Counted from the first letter of the stretch, positions 1 through 9,837 are shown. The stretch: 64,000 nucleotides of DNA from Lachnospiraceae bacterium (GCA_910574195.1 CAJTBF010000009.1:89346-153345); one strand, 5' to 3'. Notes: generated from the letters alone by a model not told the origin. Translations and numbers: made by a program.

Positions 1-1104
1 AAGCTGAAACAATGCTGTATTATGGCGCCCCGATTTTTACGTGAAATGCTGGGTGCTTTTCATGATGCCAGAAAAAATATGATGTGGATGAATCGAATGG
101 CGCAAAGCAGGGAAGGGTGCGCCATACAGATGGACACATTTGCGGATATGATTCGATTGACGGCCAAAGAACTGGAAGATAGTCTGTTTACCGATGAGCG
201 TCTGGAAAAGAGATTGATGGCGGCATTGAAAAAGAAAGGGGTGCGTGTTCTTTATACAAATTTTTTTATGAACCGGGAAGGCAAATATGAAGTACATGTA
301 ACGGCACGGACGATGCAGGATGCGCATATTACAGTCAAGGAGATGGTGAGAACGATCTCAGAGGTGATGGGACGGCATCTGGTGCCGGAGGGAACTTATG
401 CGCAGATGCTGGGACGGGAATATACGACCATTGTTTGTCTGGAAGGGCCTGCTTTTTCCACATTACAGGGAATTGCCAGAATTGGAAAAGGCGGCAGTCA
501 GATTTCCGGAGATAATTTTATGACGGTGGATTTGCCGGGAGGAAAGCAGGTGGTGGCACTGTCTGATGGAATGGGTTCCGGAGAGAAAGCATGCAGAGAA
601 AGTACACTGGTTGTAGAATTGCTGGAAGAATTGCTGGAGGCAGGGTTTCCGGAAAAGACGGCCATTCAGATGATCAATACAACATTGGTGATGGGACGGG
701 AGGAAATTCATTACTCTACAGTAGATATGAGTGTGTTTGATTTATATACGGGACGCTGTGAGCTGATCAAAGCAGGGGCCTCTTCCACATTTATCCGGCA
801 GAACGGAAAAGTAGAACATTTAAGCTCTACCAGTCTGCCCATTGGCGTGCTGCACCAGATTGAGATTGATTCGGTGGAACGCAGACTGTATGATGGTGAT
901 TTTGTGATCATGGTAACGGACGGTGTGATGGATGCGCTTCCGGTAGGAGAACAGGATATTCTTCTGGAAACCATTATCCAGGGGACATTGCTTGTCAATC
1001 CCAAAGAGATGGCGCATCACATTCTGGAACAGGTTATGAACTGGACAGGCAAACCGCCGGAGGATGATATGACGGTACTGGTTACGGGAATCTGGGAGAA
1101 ATAG
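1..1104 (+). CDS. spoIIE: Stage II sporulation protein E, C-terminal part (partial)
   Basis: The reading frame is open from base 1, so the true start and the membrane-spanning N-terminus lie outside the window; the first ATG seen (22) is internal. The visible 367 codons hold a coiled regulatory region followed by a PP2C-type serine phosphatase domain. Metal-binding motifs are visible: SDGMGSGEKA, VTDGVMDAL and the terminal EDDMTVLV. In this family the phosphatase dephosphorylates SpoIIAA at the asymmetric septum and so releases sigma-F in the forespore. The gene ends just before a strong promoter for the T-box-ileS unit, so it is the last gene of its own transcript. Family assignment is firm; only completeness is limited. 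Confidence 0.9.
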   Translation, partial: KLKQCCIMAPRFLREMLGAFHDARKNMMWMNRMAQSREGCAIQMDTFADMIRLTAKELEDSLFTDERLEKRLMAALKKKGVRVLYTNFFMNREGKYEVHVTARTMQDAHITVKEMVRTISEVMGRHLVPEGTYAQMLGREYTTIVCLEGPAFSTLQGIARIGKGGSQISGDNFMTVDLPGGKQVVALSDGMGSGEKACRESTLVVELLEELLEAGFPEKTAIQMINTTLVMGREEIHYSTVDMSVFDLYTGRCELIKAGASSTFIRQNGKVEHLSSTSLPIGVLHQIEIDSVERRLYDGDFVIMVTDGVMDALPVGEQDILLETIIQGTLLVNPKEMAHHILEQVMNWTGKPPEDDMTVLVTGIWEK

Positions 1105-1127
1105 CGGAATAAAAATTGGAAAACCTC

Positions 1128-1156
1128 TTGACGAATTGGACTCTTCTTTTTATAAT
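1128..1156 (+). promoter_or_regulatory. Sigma-A promoter of the ileS leader
   Basis: TTGACG (1128-1133) and TATAAT (1151-1156) are separated by exactly 17 bp. Transcription would begin about seven bases downstream, giving an untranslated leader of about 340 nt that contains the T-box. Confidence 0.85.
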
Positions 1157-1187
1157 AAGCGTGTATTGCAAGAAAACGTTACTGTGC

Positions 1188-1456
1188 GAACAGTAACAGG
1201 AAAAAGGCTATGACGGAGACAGTAGGGATTATTTTAAAATTGCAGCGAGCCGGTGATGGTGTGAGTCCGGTATGAGTCGAATAATTCAGAACATCACTTC
1301 CGAGCCGCAGCTTTCGAACCGTAAGTAGTAGGGACTGACGGGATTCCGCCGTTACAGGAGCACGTATAAAAAGTCGAAAGACCGGAGTATGTTGTAACAG
1401 GTGGTTTAAAACGGGGAAGCGCTTCCGTCCTATTACAGGGACGGGAGCATTTTTTA
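1188..1456 (+). promoter_or_regulatory. T-box leader (tRNA-Ile sensing) upstream of ileS
   Basis: After a short palindrome (1188-1207) the leader shows the Stem I signature (GCGAGCCGG, then GGTGTGAGTCCGG). A specifier region reads GAACATCAC, giving ATC (Ile) at 1293-1295. A T-box-like segment follows (AGGTGGTTTAAAACG around 1399-1413), then a GGAAGC/GCTTCC antiterminator half and an intrinsic terminator. In this RNA class uncharged tRNA binds the leader and favours antitermination. The specifier matches the downstream enzyme. The T-box core deviates from the usual AGGGTGGNACCGCG. Confidence 0.9.
1421..1456 (+). terminator. T-box regulated intrinsic terminator
   Basis: A 10-bp stem is formed by GCTTCCGTCC (1421-1430) and GGACGGGAGC (1439-1448) with one G-U pair, followed by a run of T residues (1450-1455). 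Its 5' arm also pairs upstream with GGAAGC, the expected antiterminator alternative. Confidence 0.85.
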
Positions 1457-1507
1457 TTCCTGGTATTACTTTTTACAGAAAACAGGGAAAGAAAGGAAGA
1501 GAAATTT

Positions 1508-4500
1508 ATGTACAGAAAAGTATCTACGGATATGAATTTCGTAGAACGTGAAAAAGAGGTTGAGAAATTCTGGGCCGATCGGGATATCTTCAAAAAAAGT
1601 ATGAAGATGCGGGAAGGAAGCCCCATGTACACATTCTATGACGGGCCTCCGACGGCAAATGGCAAGCCGCATATCGGTCATGTTCTGACGCGGGTAATCA
1701 AAGATATGATTCCGCGTTATCGTACCATGAAAGGATATGAAGTTCCGCGAAAGGCCGGGTGGGACACCCATGGACTTCCGGTGGAACTGGAAGTGGAACG
1801 GCTTTTGGGACTGGATGGAAAAGATCAGATTGAAGAATACGGTCTGGAGCCCTTTATCGACAAATGTAAAGAAAGTGTTTGGAAATATAAAGGGATGTGG
1901 GAAGATTTTTCCAGCACGGTTGGGTTTTGGGCCGATATGGAAGATCCGTATGTTACCTATCACAATGATTTTATTGAGTCAGAATGGTGGGCGCTGAAGC
2001 AGATCTGGGAGAAAGGACTTTTGTATAAAGGCTTTAAGATCGTACCTTATTGTCCCAGATGTGGGACACCGCTTTCCGCGCAGGAAGTGGCGCAGGGGTA
2101 TAAGGATGTAAAAGAGCGTTCCGCCATTGCACGGTTTAAAGTAAAAGGAGAAGACGCATATATTCTGGCGTGGACGACCACGCCCTGGACGCTTCCCTCT
2201 AATCTGGCTCTTTGTGTGCATCCGAAGGAAGAATATGCCAGGGTAAAGGCTGCGGATGGTTATGTCTATTATATGGCGGCGGCACTTTTGGACACGGTGC
2301 TTGGAAAGCTGGCAAAAGACGGAGAACCGGCCTATGAGATTCTGGAAACTTACCGGGGGACCGACCTGGAATATAAGGAATACGAACCGCTGTACGAGTG
2401 CGCCGCAGAAGCGGCCCAGAAACAGCAGAAAAAATCATTTTATGTGGTGTGTGACGAATATGTTACATTGACGGATGGAACCGGCGTAGTACACATTGCG
2501 CCTGCATTTGGAGAAGACGATGCAAATGTGGGAAGAAAGTATGACCTGCCTTTTGTACAACTTGTGGATGAAAAGGGAAATATGGCGGAATCAACACCTT
2601 TTGCCGGCCTGTTTGTAAAAAAAGCGGATCCGGAAGTGCTGAAAGATCTGGAGGCAAGAGGATTGTTATATGAAGCGCCGAAGTTTGAGCATAGCTATCC
2701 CCATTGCTGGAGATGTGATACACCGCTGATCTATTATGCAAGAGAATCCTGGTTCATCAAGATGACGGCGGTGAAGGAAGACTTGCTTGCCAATAACCGG
2801 ACGATCAACTGGATTCCGGAGAGCATCGGAAAGGGCCGCTTTGGGGACTGGCTGGAGAATGTACAGGATTGGGGCATCAGCCGGAACCGCTACTGGGGGA
2901 CGCCTTTGAACATCTGGGAATGCGAATGCGGACATATGCATTCCATTGGCAGTATTGAAGAGTTGAAATCCATGTCCCGGAATTGTCCGGAGGACATTGA
3001 ACTGCATCGTCCCTATATTGATGAGGTGACGATTCGCTGTCCGAAGTGCGGGAAAGAGATGCACCGCGTACCGGAAGTGATTGACTGTTGGTTTGACAGC
3101 GGTTCCATGCCGTTTGCCCAGCATCATTATCCGTTCGAGAATAAAGAAGTTTTTGAACAGCAGTACCCGGCACAGTTTATCTCCGAGGCAGTAGACCAGA
3201 CACGTGGATGGTTTTATTCCCTGCTGGCGATTTCCACATTGATCTTTAACAAGGCGCCCTATGAAAATGTAATTGTTCTGGGGCATGTACAGGACGAGAA
3301 CGGGCAGAAGATGAGCAAATCCAAAGGAAATGCGGTGGATCCGTTTGACGCCTTACAGACTTATGGGGCAGATGCCATCCGCTGGTATTTCTATGTGAAT
3401 AGCGCGCCGTGGCTGCCCAACCGGTTCCATGGGAAAGCCGTGTTGGAAGGACAGCGGAAATTTATGGGGACGCTGTGGAATACGTATGCATTTTTTGTAC
3501 TGTATGCCAACATTGACGCGTTCGATGCGTCCCAATATACGCTGGAATATGAGAAACTTCCGGTGATGGATCGATGGCTTTTATCCAAATTGAATACATT
3601 GATAAAAACAGTGGATGAGGATCTGGAAAATTACCGGATTCCGGAGAGTGCCAGAGCTTTGCAGGAATTTGTGGACGATATGAGCAATTGGTATGTGCGC
3701 AGAAGCAGAGAACGCTTCTGGGCAAAGGGCATGGAGCAGGATAAGATCAATGCTTATATGACACTGTATACGGCGCTTGTGACGGTATCCAAGGTGGCGG
3801 CGCCGTTGATCCCGTTCATGACGGAGCAGATCTATCGTAATCTGGTGTGCAGCGTGGATGCGCAGGCGCCGGAGAGTGTTCACCTGTGTGATTATCCGGT
3901 GGCGGAGGAAGCCTGGATTGATACGGAGTTGGAGGCAAATATGGATCATGTCCTCAAATTGGTGGTCATGGGGCGTGCCTGCCGGAATACTTCGAACATC
4001 AAGAACCGGCAGCCGATCGGGCAGATGTTTGTAAAAGCAGATTTCTCACTTCCGGAATTTTATCAGGAGATTGCCGCAGACGAATTGAATGTAAAGAAGA
4101 TTCGATTTACAGAGGATGTCCGGGATTTTACTTCTTATAGTTTCAAACCACAGTTGAAAACGGTAGGGCCAAAATACGGAAAACTCCTGGGCGGTATCCG
4201 GAATGCGCTGGATCATCTGGACGGCAATGCGGCCATGGATGAAATGCAGGCTGCCGGTTCTTTGAAATTGGATGTAAACGGGCAGGAGATCACGTTGTTC
4301 CGGGAGGATTTGCTGATTGATACGGCGCAGATTCCGGGGTATGTATCCGAAGATGACGGTGGTGTGACCGTGGTGCTGGACACGAATCTGACAGAAGAAC
4401 TTCTGGAGGAGGGATTTATCCGGGAGATCATCAGTAAGGTGCAGACCATGCGAAAGGAAGCCGGCTTCGAAGTAATGGATCGGATTTTCGTAACATATCA

Positions 4501-4657
4501 GGGGAGCAAGAAAGCAGAAACTGTATTCGAGCGCTACGCACAGGAAATTGGCAGCGAAGTGTTGGCTGATTCTGTGGAAAAAGCGGCGCCGGCAGGGTAT
4601 GTAAAGGAATGGAAAATCAATGGCGAAAATGTTACAATGGGTGTTCAAAAAAAGTAG
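1508..4657 (+). CDS. ileS: Isoleucine--tRNA ligase, long (type 2, eukaryote-like) form
   Basis: This class Ia synthetase charges tRNA-Ile. Length is 1049 aa. The HIGH motif is at residues 55-58 (KPHIGHVLTR) and KMSKS at about 601-605 (GQKMSKSKGN). The CP1 editing domain carries AWTTTPWTLPSN, and cysteine pairs CPRCG, CWRC, CECG and CPKCG suggest structural zinc sites. The HVLTR context and length fit the IleS2 branch, which in other bacteria is associated with tolerance to mupirocin; that trait is inferred from the family, not shown here. The ribosome site is GGAAGAG before ATG 1508. Expression should follow tRNA-Ile charging through the T-box. Confidence 0.97.
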   Translation: MYRKVSTDMNFVEREKEVEKFWADRDIFKKSMKMREGSPMYTFYDGPPTANGKPHIGHVLTRVIKDMIPRYRTMKGYEVPRKAGWDTHGLPVELEVERLLGLDGKDQIEEYGLEPFIDKCKESVWKYKGMWEDFSSTVGFWADMEDPYVTYHNDFIESEWWALKQIWEKGLLYKGFKIVPYCPRCGTPLSAQEVAQGYKDVKERSAIARFKVKGEDAYILAWTTTPWTLPSNLALCVHPKEEYARVKAADGYVYYMAAALLDTVLGKLAKDGEPAYEILETYRGTDLEYKEYEPLYECAAEAAQKQQKKSFYVVCDEYVTLTDGTGVVHIAPAFGEDDANVGRKYDLPFVQLVDEKGNMAESTPFAGLFVKKADPEVLKDLEARGLLYEAPKFEHSYPHCWRCDTPLIYYARESWFIKMTAVKEDLLANNRTINWIPESIGKGRFGDWLENVQDWGISRNRYWGTPLNIWECECGHMHSIGSIEELKSMSRNCPEDIELHRPYIDEVTIRCPKCGKEMHRVPEVIDCWFDSGSMPFAQHHYPFENKEVFEQQYPAQFISEAVDQTRGWFYSLLAISTLIFNKAPYENVIVLGHVQDENGQKMSKSKGNAVDPFDALQTYGADAIRWYFYVNSAPWLPNRFHGKAVLEGQRKFMGTLWNTYAFFVLYANIDAFDASQYTLEYEKLPVMDRWLLSKLNTLIKTVDEDLENYRIPESARALQEFVDDMSNWYVRRSRERFWAKGMEQDKINAYMTLYTALVTVSKVAAPLIPFMTEQIYRNLVCSVDAQAPESVHLCDYPVAEEAWIDTELEANMDHVLKLVVMGRACRNTSNIKNRQPIGQMFVKADFSLPEFYQEIAADELNVKKIRFTEDVRDFTSYSFKPQLKTVGPKYGKLLGGIRNALDHLDGNAAMDEMQAAGSLKLDVNGQEITLFREDLLIDTAQIPGYVSEDDGGVTVVLDTNLTEELLEEGFIREIISKVQTMRKEAGFEVMDRIFVTYQGSKKAETVFERYAQEIGSEVLADSVEKAAPAGYVKEWKINGENVTMGVQKK

Positions 4658-4697
4658 TACAGAACAGGGGATAAGTACGGAAAGGATTGATAAGGTC

Positions 4698-7178
4698 ATG
4701 TTCAGTAAAAGATTTGACAAAAAAGTATTCAAAGAAACCGTAAAAGATAATGTAAAGACATTGTACAGAAAAAAGATTGAGGAAGCGTCCAAACAGCAGA
4801 TTTTTCAGGCGGTATGTTATGCGGTGAAGGACATCATCATTGACGACTGGCTTGCGTCACAGGAAGCTTACCAGAAAGCCGACGCCAAGATCGTGTATTA
4901 TATGTCCATGGAATTCTTGATGGGCCGTGCACTGGGAAATAATTTGATCAATATGACAGCGTACGACGAAGTGAAGGAAGCGCTGGAAGAGATGGGGCTG
5001 GATATCAATGTGATTGAGGATGAAGAGCCCGACGCTGCGCTTGGAAACGGCGGACTTGGAAGACTGGCAGCTTGTTTTCTGGATTCTCTTGCTACATTGA
5101 ACTATCCGGCTTATGGATGTGGAATCCGATATCGTTACGGAATGTTCAAACAGAAGATTGAGAACGGATATCAGGTGGAAAAGCCGGATAACTGGTTAAA
5201 AGAGGGCAATCCGTTTGAACTGCGCCGACCGGAATACGCCAAGGAAGTGCGTTTCGGCGGGACCGTGCGTTTTGAAAAGGATCCGGTCACCGGAAGAGAC
5301 AAATTTATTCAGGAAGGTTTTGAATCCGTACGCGCCATCCCTTATGATATGCCGATTGTCGGATACAATAACCATGTGGTCAATACATTGCGGATCTGGG
5401 ATGCGGAGGCTATTACAGATTTCCAGCTGGATTCTTTTGACCGGGGAGATTACCACAAAGCTGTGGAACAGGAAAATCTGGCGAAAAACATTGTAGAAGT
5501 ACTGTACCCGAACGACAATCATTATGCAGGAAAGGAACTGCGTCTCAAACAGCAGTATTTCTTTATTTCCGCAAGTCTGCAGGCATTGATTGCAAAATAT
5601 AAACGGGAACATGGAAACGACGTTCGGAAGTTGTATGAAAAAGTGGTAATTCAGATGAATGACACACATCCGACTGTGGCCGTTCCGGAATTGATGCATC
5701 TGTTGATTGATGTGGAAGGGCTGAACTGGGAAGAAGCATGGGAAGTGACATCAAAAACCTGTGCTTACACAAATCATACTATTATGGCAGAAGCGTTAGA
5801 AAAGTGGCCCATTGATCTGTTTTCCAGACTGCTTCCCCGTATTTATCAGATTGTACAGGAGATCGACCGCCGGTTTGTGGAAGCGGTCCGCGCAAAGTAT
5901 CCGGGAAATGAGCAGAAAGTAAGAAAGATGGCGATTCTCTGGGACGGACAGGTGCGGATGGCCAATATGGCGATTATTGCCGGATTTTCTGTAAACGGTG
6001 TGGCGAAACTGCACACAGAGATTCTCAAGAATCAGCAGTTAAGAGATTTCTATGAGATGATGCCGGAGAAGTTTAACAATAAAACCAACGGAATCACCCA
6101 GAGAAGATTCCTGGCGCATGGGAATCCGCTTCTGGCGAAATGGATCACGCACCGGATCGGGGATGAATGGCTTACGGATCTGTCGCAGCTTGCACGGTTG
6201 AAACCATTGATCAATGATGAGCAGGCAAGGCGGGAATTCATGCAGATTAAGCATGAAAATAAAGTGCGTCTGGCAAAATATATCAAAGAACACAATGGAA
6301 TTGACGTGGATCCGTTCTCGATCTTTGACGTACAGGTGAAGAGGCTGCACGAATACAAACGGCAGTTACTGAATATTCTGCATGTGATGTATCTGTACAA
6401 TCAGATCAAGGAGCATCCGGAGATGCAGTTCTATCCGAGAACCTTTATTTTTGGGGCAAAAGCGGCGGCCGGCTATCAGCGCGCGAAAGAAACGATCAAA
6501 CTGATCAATTCCGTGGCGGATGTAGTGAACCAGGATAGAAGTATCAATGGAAAGCTTAAGGTCGTGTTTATTGAGGACTACAAAGTGTCCAATGCGGAGT
6601 TGATCTTTGCAGCGGCGGACGTCAGCGAGCAGATTTCCACAGCATCCAAAGAGGCTTCCGGTACCGGAAATATGAAATTTATGCTGAACGGCGCGCCGAC
6701 ACTCGGAACGATGGATGGCGCCAATGTGGAGATCGTGGAAGAAGTGGGAATGGAGAATGCCTTTATCTTCGGACTCCGTTCCGAGGAAGTGATCGGATAT
6801 GAGAATCATGGCGGATACAATCCCATAGATTTGTATTTCAACGACTGGGAGATGAAACGTGTGATCGACCAGCTGATGGATGGAACCTATGCACACGGAG
6901 ATCATAATATGTATAAGAATCTGTACAATTCGCTTTTGAATACGCAAAGTACAGGCCGGGCGGATATGTATTTTATCCTGAAGGATTTCCGCTCCTATGC
7001 GGAGGCGCAGAAGCGAGTGGAAGAAGCGTACCGCGACGAGCACAGATGGTCCAGAATGGCAATGCTGAATACAGCGTGCTGCGGGAAGTTCACATCAGAC
7101 CGAACGATTGAAGAGTACGTAAGAGATATTTGGAAACTGGAAAAAGTAGAAGTTCCGTCGGGGCAGACGGAGGAATAA
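4698..7178 (+). CDS. glgP: Glycogen/starch/alpha-glucan phosphorylase
   Basis: A family 35 glycosyltransferase that phosphorolyses alpha-1,4-glucan ends to glucose 1-phosphate. From ATG 4698 it is 826 aa, the usual length. The PLP-binding segment EASGTGNMKFMLNG places the cofactor lysine near residue 660; GNGGLGRLAACFLDSLA and DGANVEI are further family signatures. An in-frame start at 4620 would overlap the end of ileS and add 26 residues with no family character, so 4698 (AAGG just upstream) is preferred. It lies 40 bp after ileS with no terminator between, so read-through from the T-box transcript is possible. Confidence 0.95.
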   Translation: MFSKRFDKKVFKETVKDNVKTLYRKKIEEASKQQIFQAVCYAVKDIIIDDWLASQEAYQKADAKIVYYMSMEFLMGRALGNNLINMTAYDEVKEALEEMGLDINVIEDEEPDAALGNGGLGRLAACFLDSLATLNYPAYGCGIRYRYGMFKQKIENGYQVEKPDNWLKEGNPFELRRPEYAKEVRFGGTVRFEKDPVTGRDKFIQEGFESVRAIPYDMPIVGYNNHVVNTLRIWDAEAITDFQLDSFDRGDYHKAVEQENLAKNIVEVLYPNDNHYAGKELRLKQQYFFISASLQALIAKYKREHGNDVRKLYEKVVIQMNDTHPTVAVPELMHLLIDVEGLNWEEAWEVTSKTCAYTNHTIMAEALEKWPIDLFSRLLPRIYQIVQEIDRRFVEAVRAKYPGNEQKVRKMAILWDGQVRMANMAIIAGFSVNGVAKLHTEILKNQQLRDFYEMMPEKFNNKTNGITQRRFLAHGNPLLAKWITHRIGDEWLTDLSQLARLKPLINDEQARREFMQIKHENKVRLAKYIKEHNGIDVDPFSIFDVQVKRLHEYKRQLLNILHVMYLYNQIKEHPEMQFYPRTFIFGAKAAAGYQRAKETIKLINSVADVVNQDRSINGKLKVVFIEDYKVSNAELIFAAADVSEQISTASKEASGTGNMKFMLNGAPTLGTMDGANVEIVEEVGMENAFIFGLRSEEVIGYENHGGYNPIDLYFNDWEMKRVIDQLMDGTYAHGDHNMYKNLYNSLLNTQSTGRADMYFILKDFRSYAEAQKRVEEAYRDEHRWSRMAMLNTACCGKFTSDRTIEEYVRDIWKLEKVEVPSGQTEE

Positions 7179-7190
7179 GAGAGAAAAGAT

Positions 7191-8342
7191 ATGAGACATT
7201 ATTATGATTATGACTACTATGATTATGCAGATCCCACTTCCATGTTAGATTCTATGGCGATGGGAATTATACTGGCATGTGTGGCTGTGTTGTTCCTTGT
7301 TCTCATTTTTTCGCTGATCAGCTATATTCTGAAAGGAATCGGGATGTATACGATCGCGAAGCGTCAGGGAAGAGAATACGGATGGCTTGCGTTCATTCCG
7401 TTTGCAAGAACTTACCTGCACGGGGAACTGGCCGGAAGCATCCGCTTGAAGAAACGGACGATCCAGAATCCAGGGATCTGGCTTCTGGCGCTGCCATTTA
7501 TCTACGGCGCAGTTTATTCGGTTTTGTATGCGGTGATCTGGTTTTTGGGATTTGGCGCGATCATGAGAATGAGTGATACGTATTATTTTGGGCAGGGGCC
7601 GCATGTAGGAACAGGGACTCTCCTTGGAGTTATAATTTTACTATTGTTGTTTAGTTTGATTGTGGTGGTATATACAGCAGTGTATAAAACCCTTTCTATT
7701 CTGGTGAATCATCAGATTCTGGAACGGTTTACTTCCAAGAATATGTCCATTGTACACGCGATACTTTGTTCCGTGATTCCATTGTATGAATCAATTTGTC
7801 TGTTTGTAATGCGGAACAAGCCTTTTAATCCGGGAATGGGACCGGTAATGCCGCCGCCGTTTATGCAGACACCGCCGCCGGGACCATATGGCAACGGGCC
7901 GGAATCGCCGCAGGGACCGCCGTGCGGGTATCCATCCATGGGTTCCGGTTCCGTGCCGCCCGAGCGTGATATGCGGGAAACGGCGTCCTGGGATGCGTCG
8001 GAGATCCCGCTGCCGCCCGTGTCGGAAAACACGGCAATGGGATCGACAGAAAGTTTGTGGAAACCGGTAGAAAATAGAGTGGATTCTACACAGAGTTCCG
8101 GATCGTCTTCGAATACCGGTTCGCTGTTTGATTCACCGTCCGGTATGGATACAATGTCAGAGCAGCAGACGGGAGCCGGCTCATTGTTCGATGTGCCGTC
8201 GGGAACGGATACGATGTCAGAGCAGCAGACGGGAACCGGCTCATTGTTCGATGTGCCGTCGGGAACGGATGCGGTGTCAGAGCAGCAGAACGGAACTGTA
8301 TCGTCTGGTCAGGAATCGGACCAGGATAAGGATGCATTTTAG
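7191..8342 (+). CDS. Multi-pass membrane protein with repeat-bearing cytoplasmic or external tail
   Basis: Function not recognised. The N-terminus is very rich in Tyr and Asp (MRHYYDYDYYDYADP). About four hydrophobic segments follow (residues ~24-48, 95-120, 140-165 and 185-205) around a conserved-looking loop GMYTIAKRQGREYGWLAFIPF. From residue ~215 the chain is Pro/Gly-rich, then Ser/Thr-rich, and ends in three near-identical 20-residue repeats. It starts 12 bp after glgP, so it is probably co-transcribed. The ribosome site is weak (GAGAGAAAAG). The membrane half probably carries the function and the tail is a variable linker or display segment; that is inference. Confidence 0.8.
   Translation: MRHYYDYDYYDYADPTSMLDSMAMGIILACVAVLFLVLIFSLISYILKGIGMYTIAKRQGREYGWLAFIPFARTYLHGELAGSIRLKKRTIQNPGIWLLALPFIYGAVYSVLYAVIWFLGFGAIMRMSDTYYFGQGPHVGTGTLLGVIILLLLFSLIVVVYTAVYKTLSILVNHQILERFTSKNMSIVHAILCSVIPLYESICLFVMRNKPFNPGMGPVMPPPFMQTPPPGPYGNGPESPQGPPCGYPSMGSGSVPPERDMRETASWDASEIPLPPVSENTAMGSTESLWKPVENRVDSTQSSGSSSNTGSLFDSPSGMDTMSEQQTGAGSLFDVPSGTDTMSEQQTGTGSLFDVPSGTDAVSEQQNGTVSSGQESDQDKDAF
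8118..8297 (+). repeat. Three 60-bp in-frame tandem repeats
   Basis: Units start at 8118, 8178 and 8238. Each encodes 20 residues of the form GSLFDVPSGTDTMSEQQTG. Units two and three are almost identical at DNA level while unit one has diverged, which suggests recent expansion by slippage or unequal exchange. Confidence 0.95.
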
Positions 8343-8409
8343 GAAATAAACAGAATAAAGAATATTCGCAGACAGCCTTTCATATAGTATGATATGGAGG
8401 GCTGTTTTT

Positions 8410-9837
8410 ATGGGAAAAAAAGCGATGCAGCAGAGGATGAAATCATGGGGATCTTTTTGTCTGATTTTGCTTCTGCTTCCTTATGTTGTGACAGTATTTG
8501 TCCATGGCGGGGAAGTTGGCAGAGAAGATAACAGCGGACAAGTCGTTGTAAAGGTAAGAAAAGGAGAGGGAAATACGGATTCAAAAATGAGAACGTATGG
8601 GGAGGATGGTACAACGGTGCGTGCGGTCAGCCGTTTTTTTCATTTTGGAAACAATGTGGAAGAAGAAGTGGATACAGCGGAACAGATTGTCGAAATTCCG
8701 TGGGAGGAATATTTTATTGGAGTGATGGCGCAGGAAGTTCCCCCGGAGGGGGAAAGTGAATTTTTAAAGGCGCAGGCAGTTCTGATTCGGACAAAATTAT
8801 ATCAGGAACTGGACAGTCAGGGAGAAGCGGAAGAAAATACCGGCGAGACAGAAGCGTCCGAGGGGAACACGGGAGGAGCAGAAGCGTCCGAGGGGAACAC
8901 GGGAGGAGCAGAAGCGTCCGAGGGGAACACGGGAGGAGCAGAGGCGTCCGAGGGAAACACAGGAGGAGCAGAAGCATCCGAGGGAAACACAGGAGGGGCA
9001 GAAGCGTCCGAGGGGAACACAGGAGGAACCGGAGCAGCATCAGAGGGTAACACCAAAGAGGCATCGAAGGAAAACAGTGGAGAGGCGGGGAGATCTGGAG
9101 AGCAGGCGGATACAGAGAAAAAAGAAAAGGAAGAGGTACGGGGAAAAACCGAACAGAAAAGCAAGATACTGGAGGAACGTTACCTGGATAAGGAGGAGGC
9201 TGAAAAAAAATTTGGCGCCGCAGATTATGAGAAATACTATCATCAATTACAAAAAGCGATGCAGGAGACAGAGAATCAGGTTCTCTTTTATCAGGATGCG
9301 TATGCATGGGTACCGTTTCATCAGTCCAGCAATGGTATGACAAGGAATGCAAAGGAGGTGTTGGGACAGGATAGTTATCCTTATCTGATTTCAAAAGAAT
9401 GTCAAAGTGATAAAGAGGCAGAAGATGAGATGCAGATTTCGACGTTTGAATACAAAGAAGTACAGACGAAGTGTCAATCTTTCCTTGTGGCAGTGGCGGA
9501 AAAGGATGCGGAAAAAACTTATCAATTTTCCGATTTTGAAATCCTGGAATATGATACGGCGGGATATGTTTCCAGGCTTCGTATTGGGGAGACTGTCTGT
9601 ACGGGAGATCAGTTTCGGGATGCCCTTTCCCTGGCGTCCAGTGCATTTTCGTTAAAAGATGCAGAAGGGAAGCTGCGGATTACAACAACAGGAAAGGGAC
9701 ATGGACTGGGGATGAGTCAGTGGACAGCACAGAAAATGGCAAAAGAGGGAAAATCTTATGAGGAGATTCTGCAGTATTTTTTTGAAGGAACAGTAATTAT
9801 GGATGGGGGCGAGATCCAAAATCATTATGATCTGTAA
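8410..9837 (+). CDS. spoIID: SpoIID/LytB-family stage II sporulation protein with repeat insertion
   Basis: SpoIID is the forespore-engulfment lytic transglycosylase. ATG 8410 is preferred because GGAGGG lies 8 bp upstream. An N-terminal membrane segment is at residues ~12-30. The SpoIID signature begins with EIPWEEYFIGVMAQEVP (the family's catalytic Glu region) and LKAQAVLIRTKLY, and ends with GKGHGLGMSQWTAQKMA near the C-terminus. Between these halves sits a long Glu/Gly/Lys-rich insertion (residues ~135-250) containing six copies of a 10-residue repeat. The next gene is spoIIQ-like, and the two proteins act together in engulfment, which supports the call. At 475 aa it is longer than typical SpoIID because of the insertion. 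Confidence 0.88.
   Translation: MGKKAMQQRMKSWGSFCLILLLLPYVVTVFVHGGEVGREDNSGQVVVKVRKGEGNTDSKMRTYGEDGTTVRAVSRFFHFGNNVEEEVDTAEQIVEIPWEEYFIGVMAQEVPPEGESEFLKAQAVLIRTKLYQELDSQGEAEENTGETEASEGNTGGAEASEGNTGGAEASEGNTGGAEASEGNTGGAEASEGNTGGAEASEGNTGGTGAASEGNTKEASKENSGEAGRSGEQADTEKKEKEEVRGKTEQKSKILEERYLDKEEAEKKFGAADYEKYYHQLQKAMQETENQVLFYQDAYAWVPFHQSSNGMTRNAKEVLGQDSYPYLISKECQSDKEAEDEMQISTFEYKEVQTKCQSFLVAVAEKDAEKTYQFSDFEILEYDTAGYVSRLRIGETVCTGDQFRDALSLASSAFSLKDAEGKLRITTTGKGHGLGMSQWTAQKMAKEGKSYEEILQYFFEGTVIMDGGEIQNHYDL
8851..9030 (+). repeat. Six 30-bp in-frame tandem repeats inside spoIID
   Basis: Six units of 30 bp, each encoding EASEGNTGGA or a one-residue variant, flanked by partially decayed copies on both sides (about 8830-8850 and 9031-9053). 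They interrupt the SpoIID domain between its two conserved blocks. Confidence 0.95.

Noticed and set aside
8851..9030. CRISPR-like regular repeats
   Set aside because: Units are contiguous, in-frame and coding with no unique spacers; the same holds for 25190-25399.
8714..9646. Minus-strand frame of 310 codons opposite spoIID
   Set aside because: Its Leu/Pro/Arg-rich repeats are the antisense reading of the tandem repeat; no start signal.
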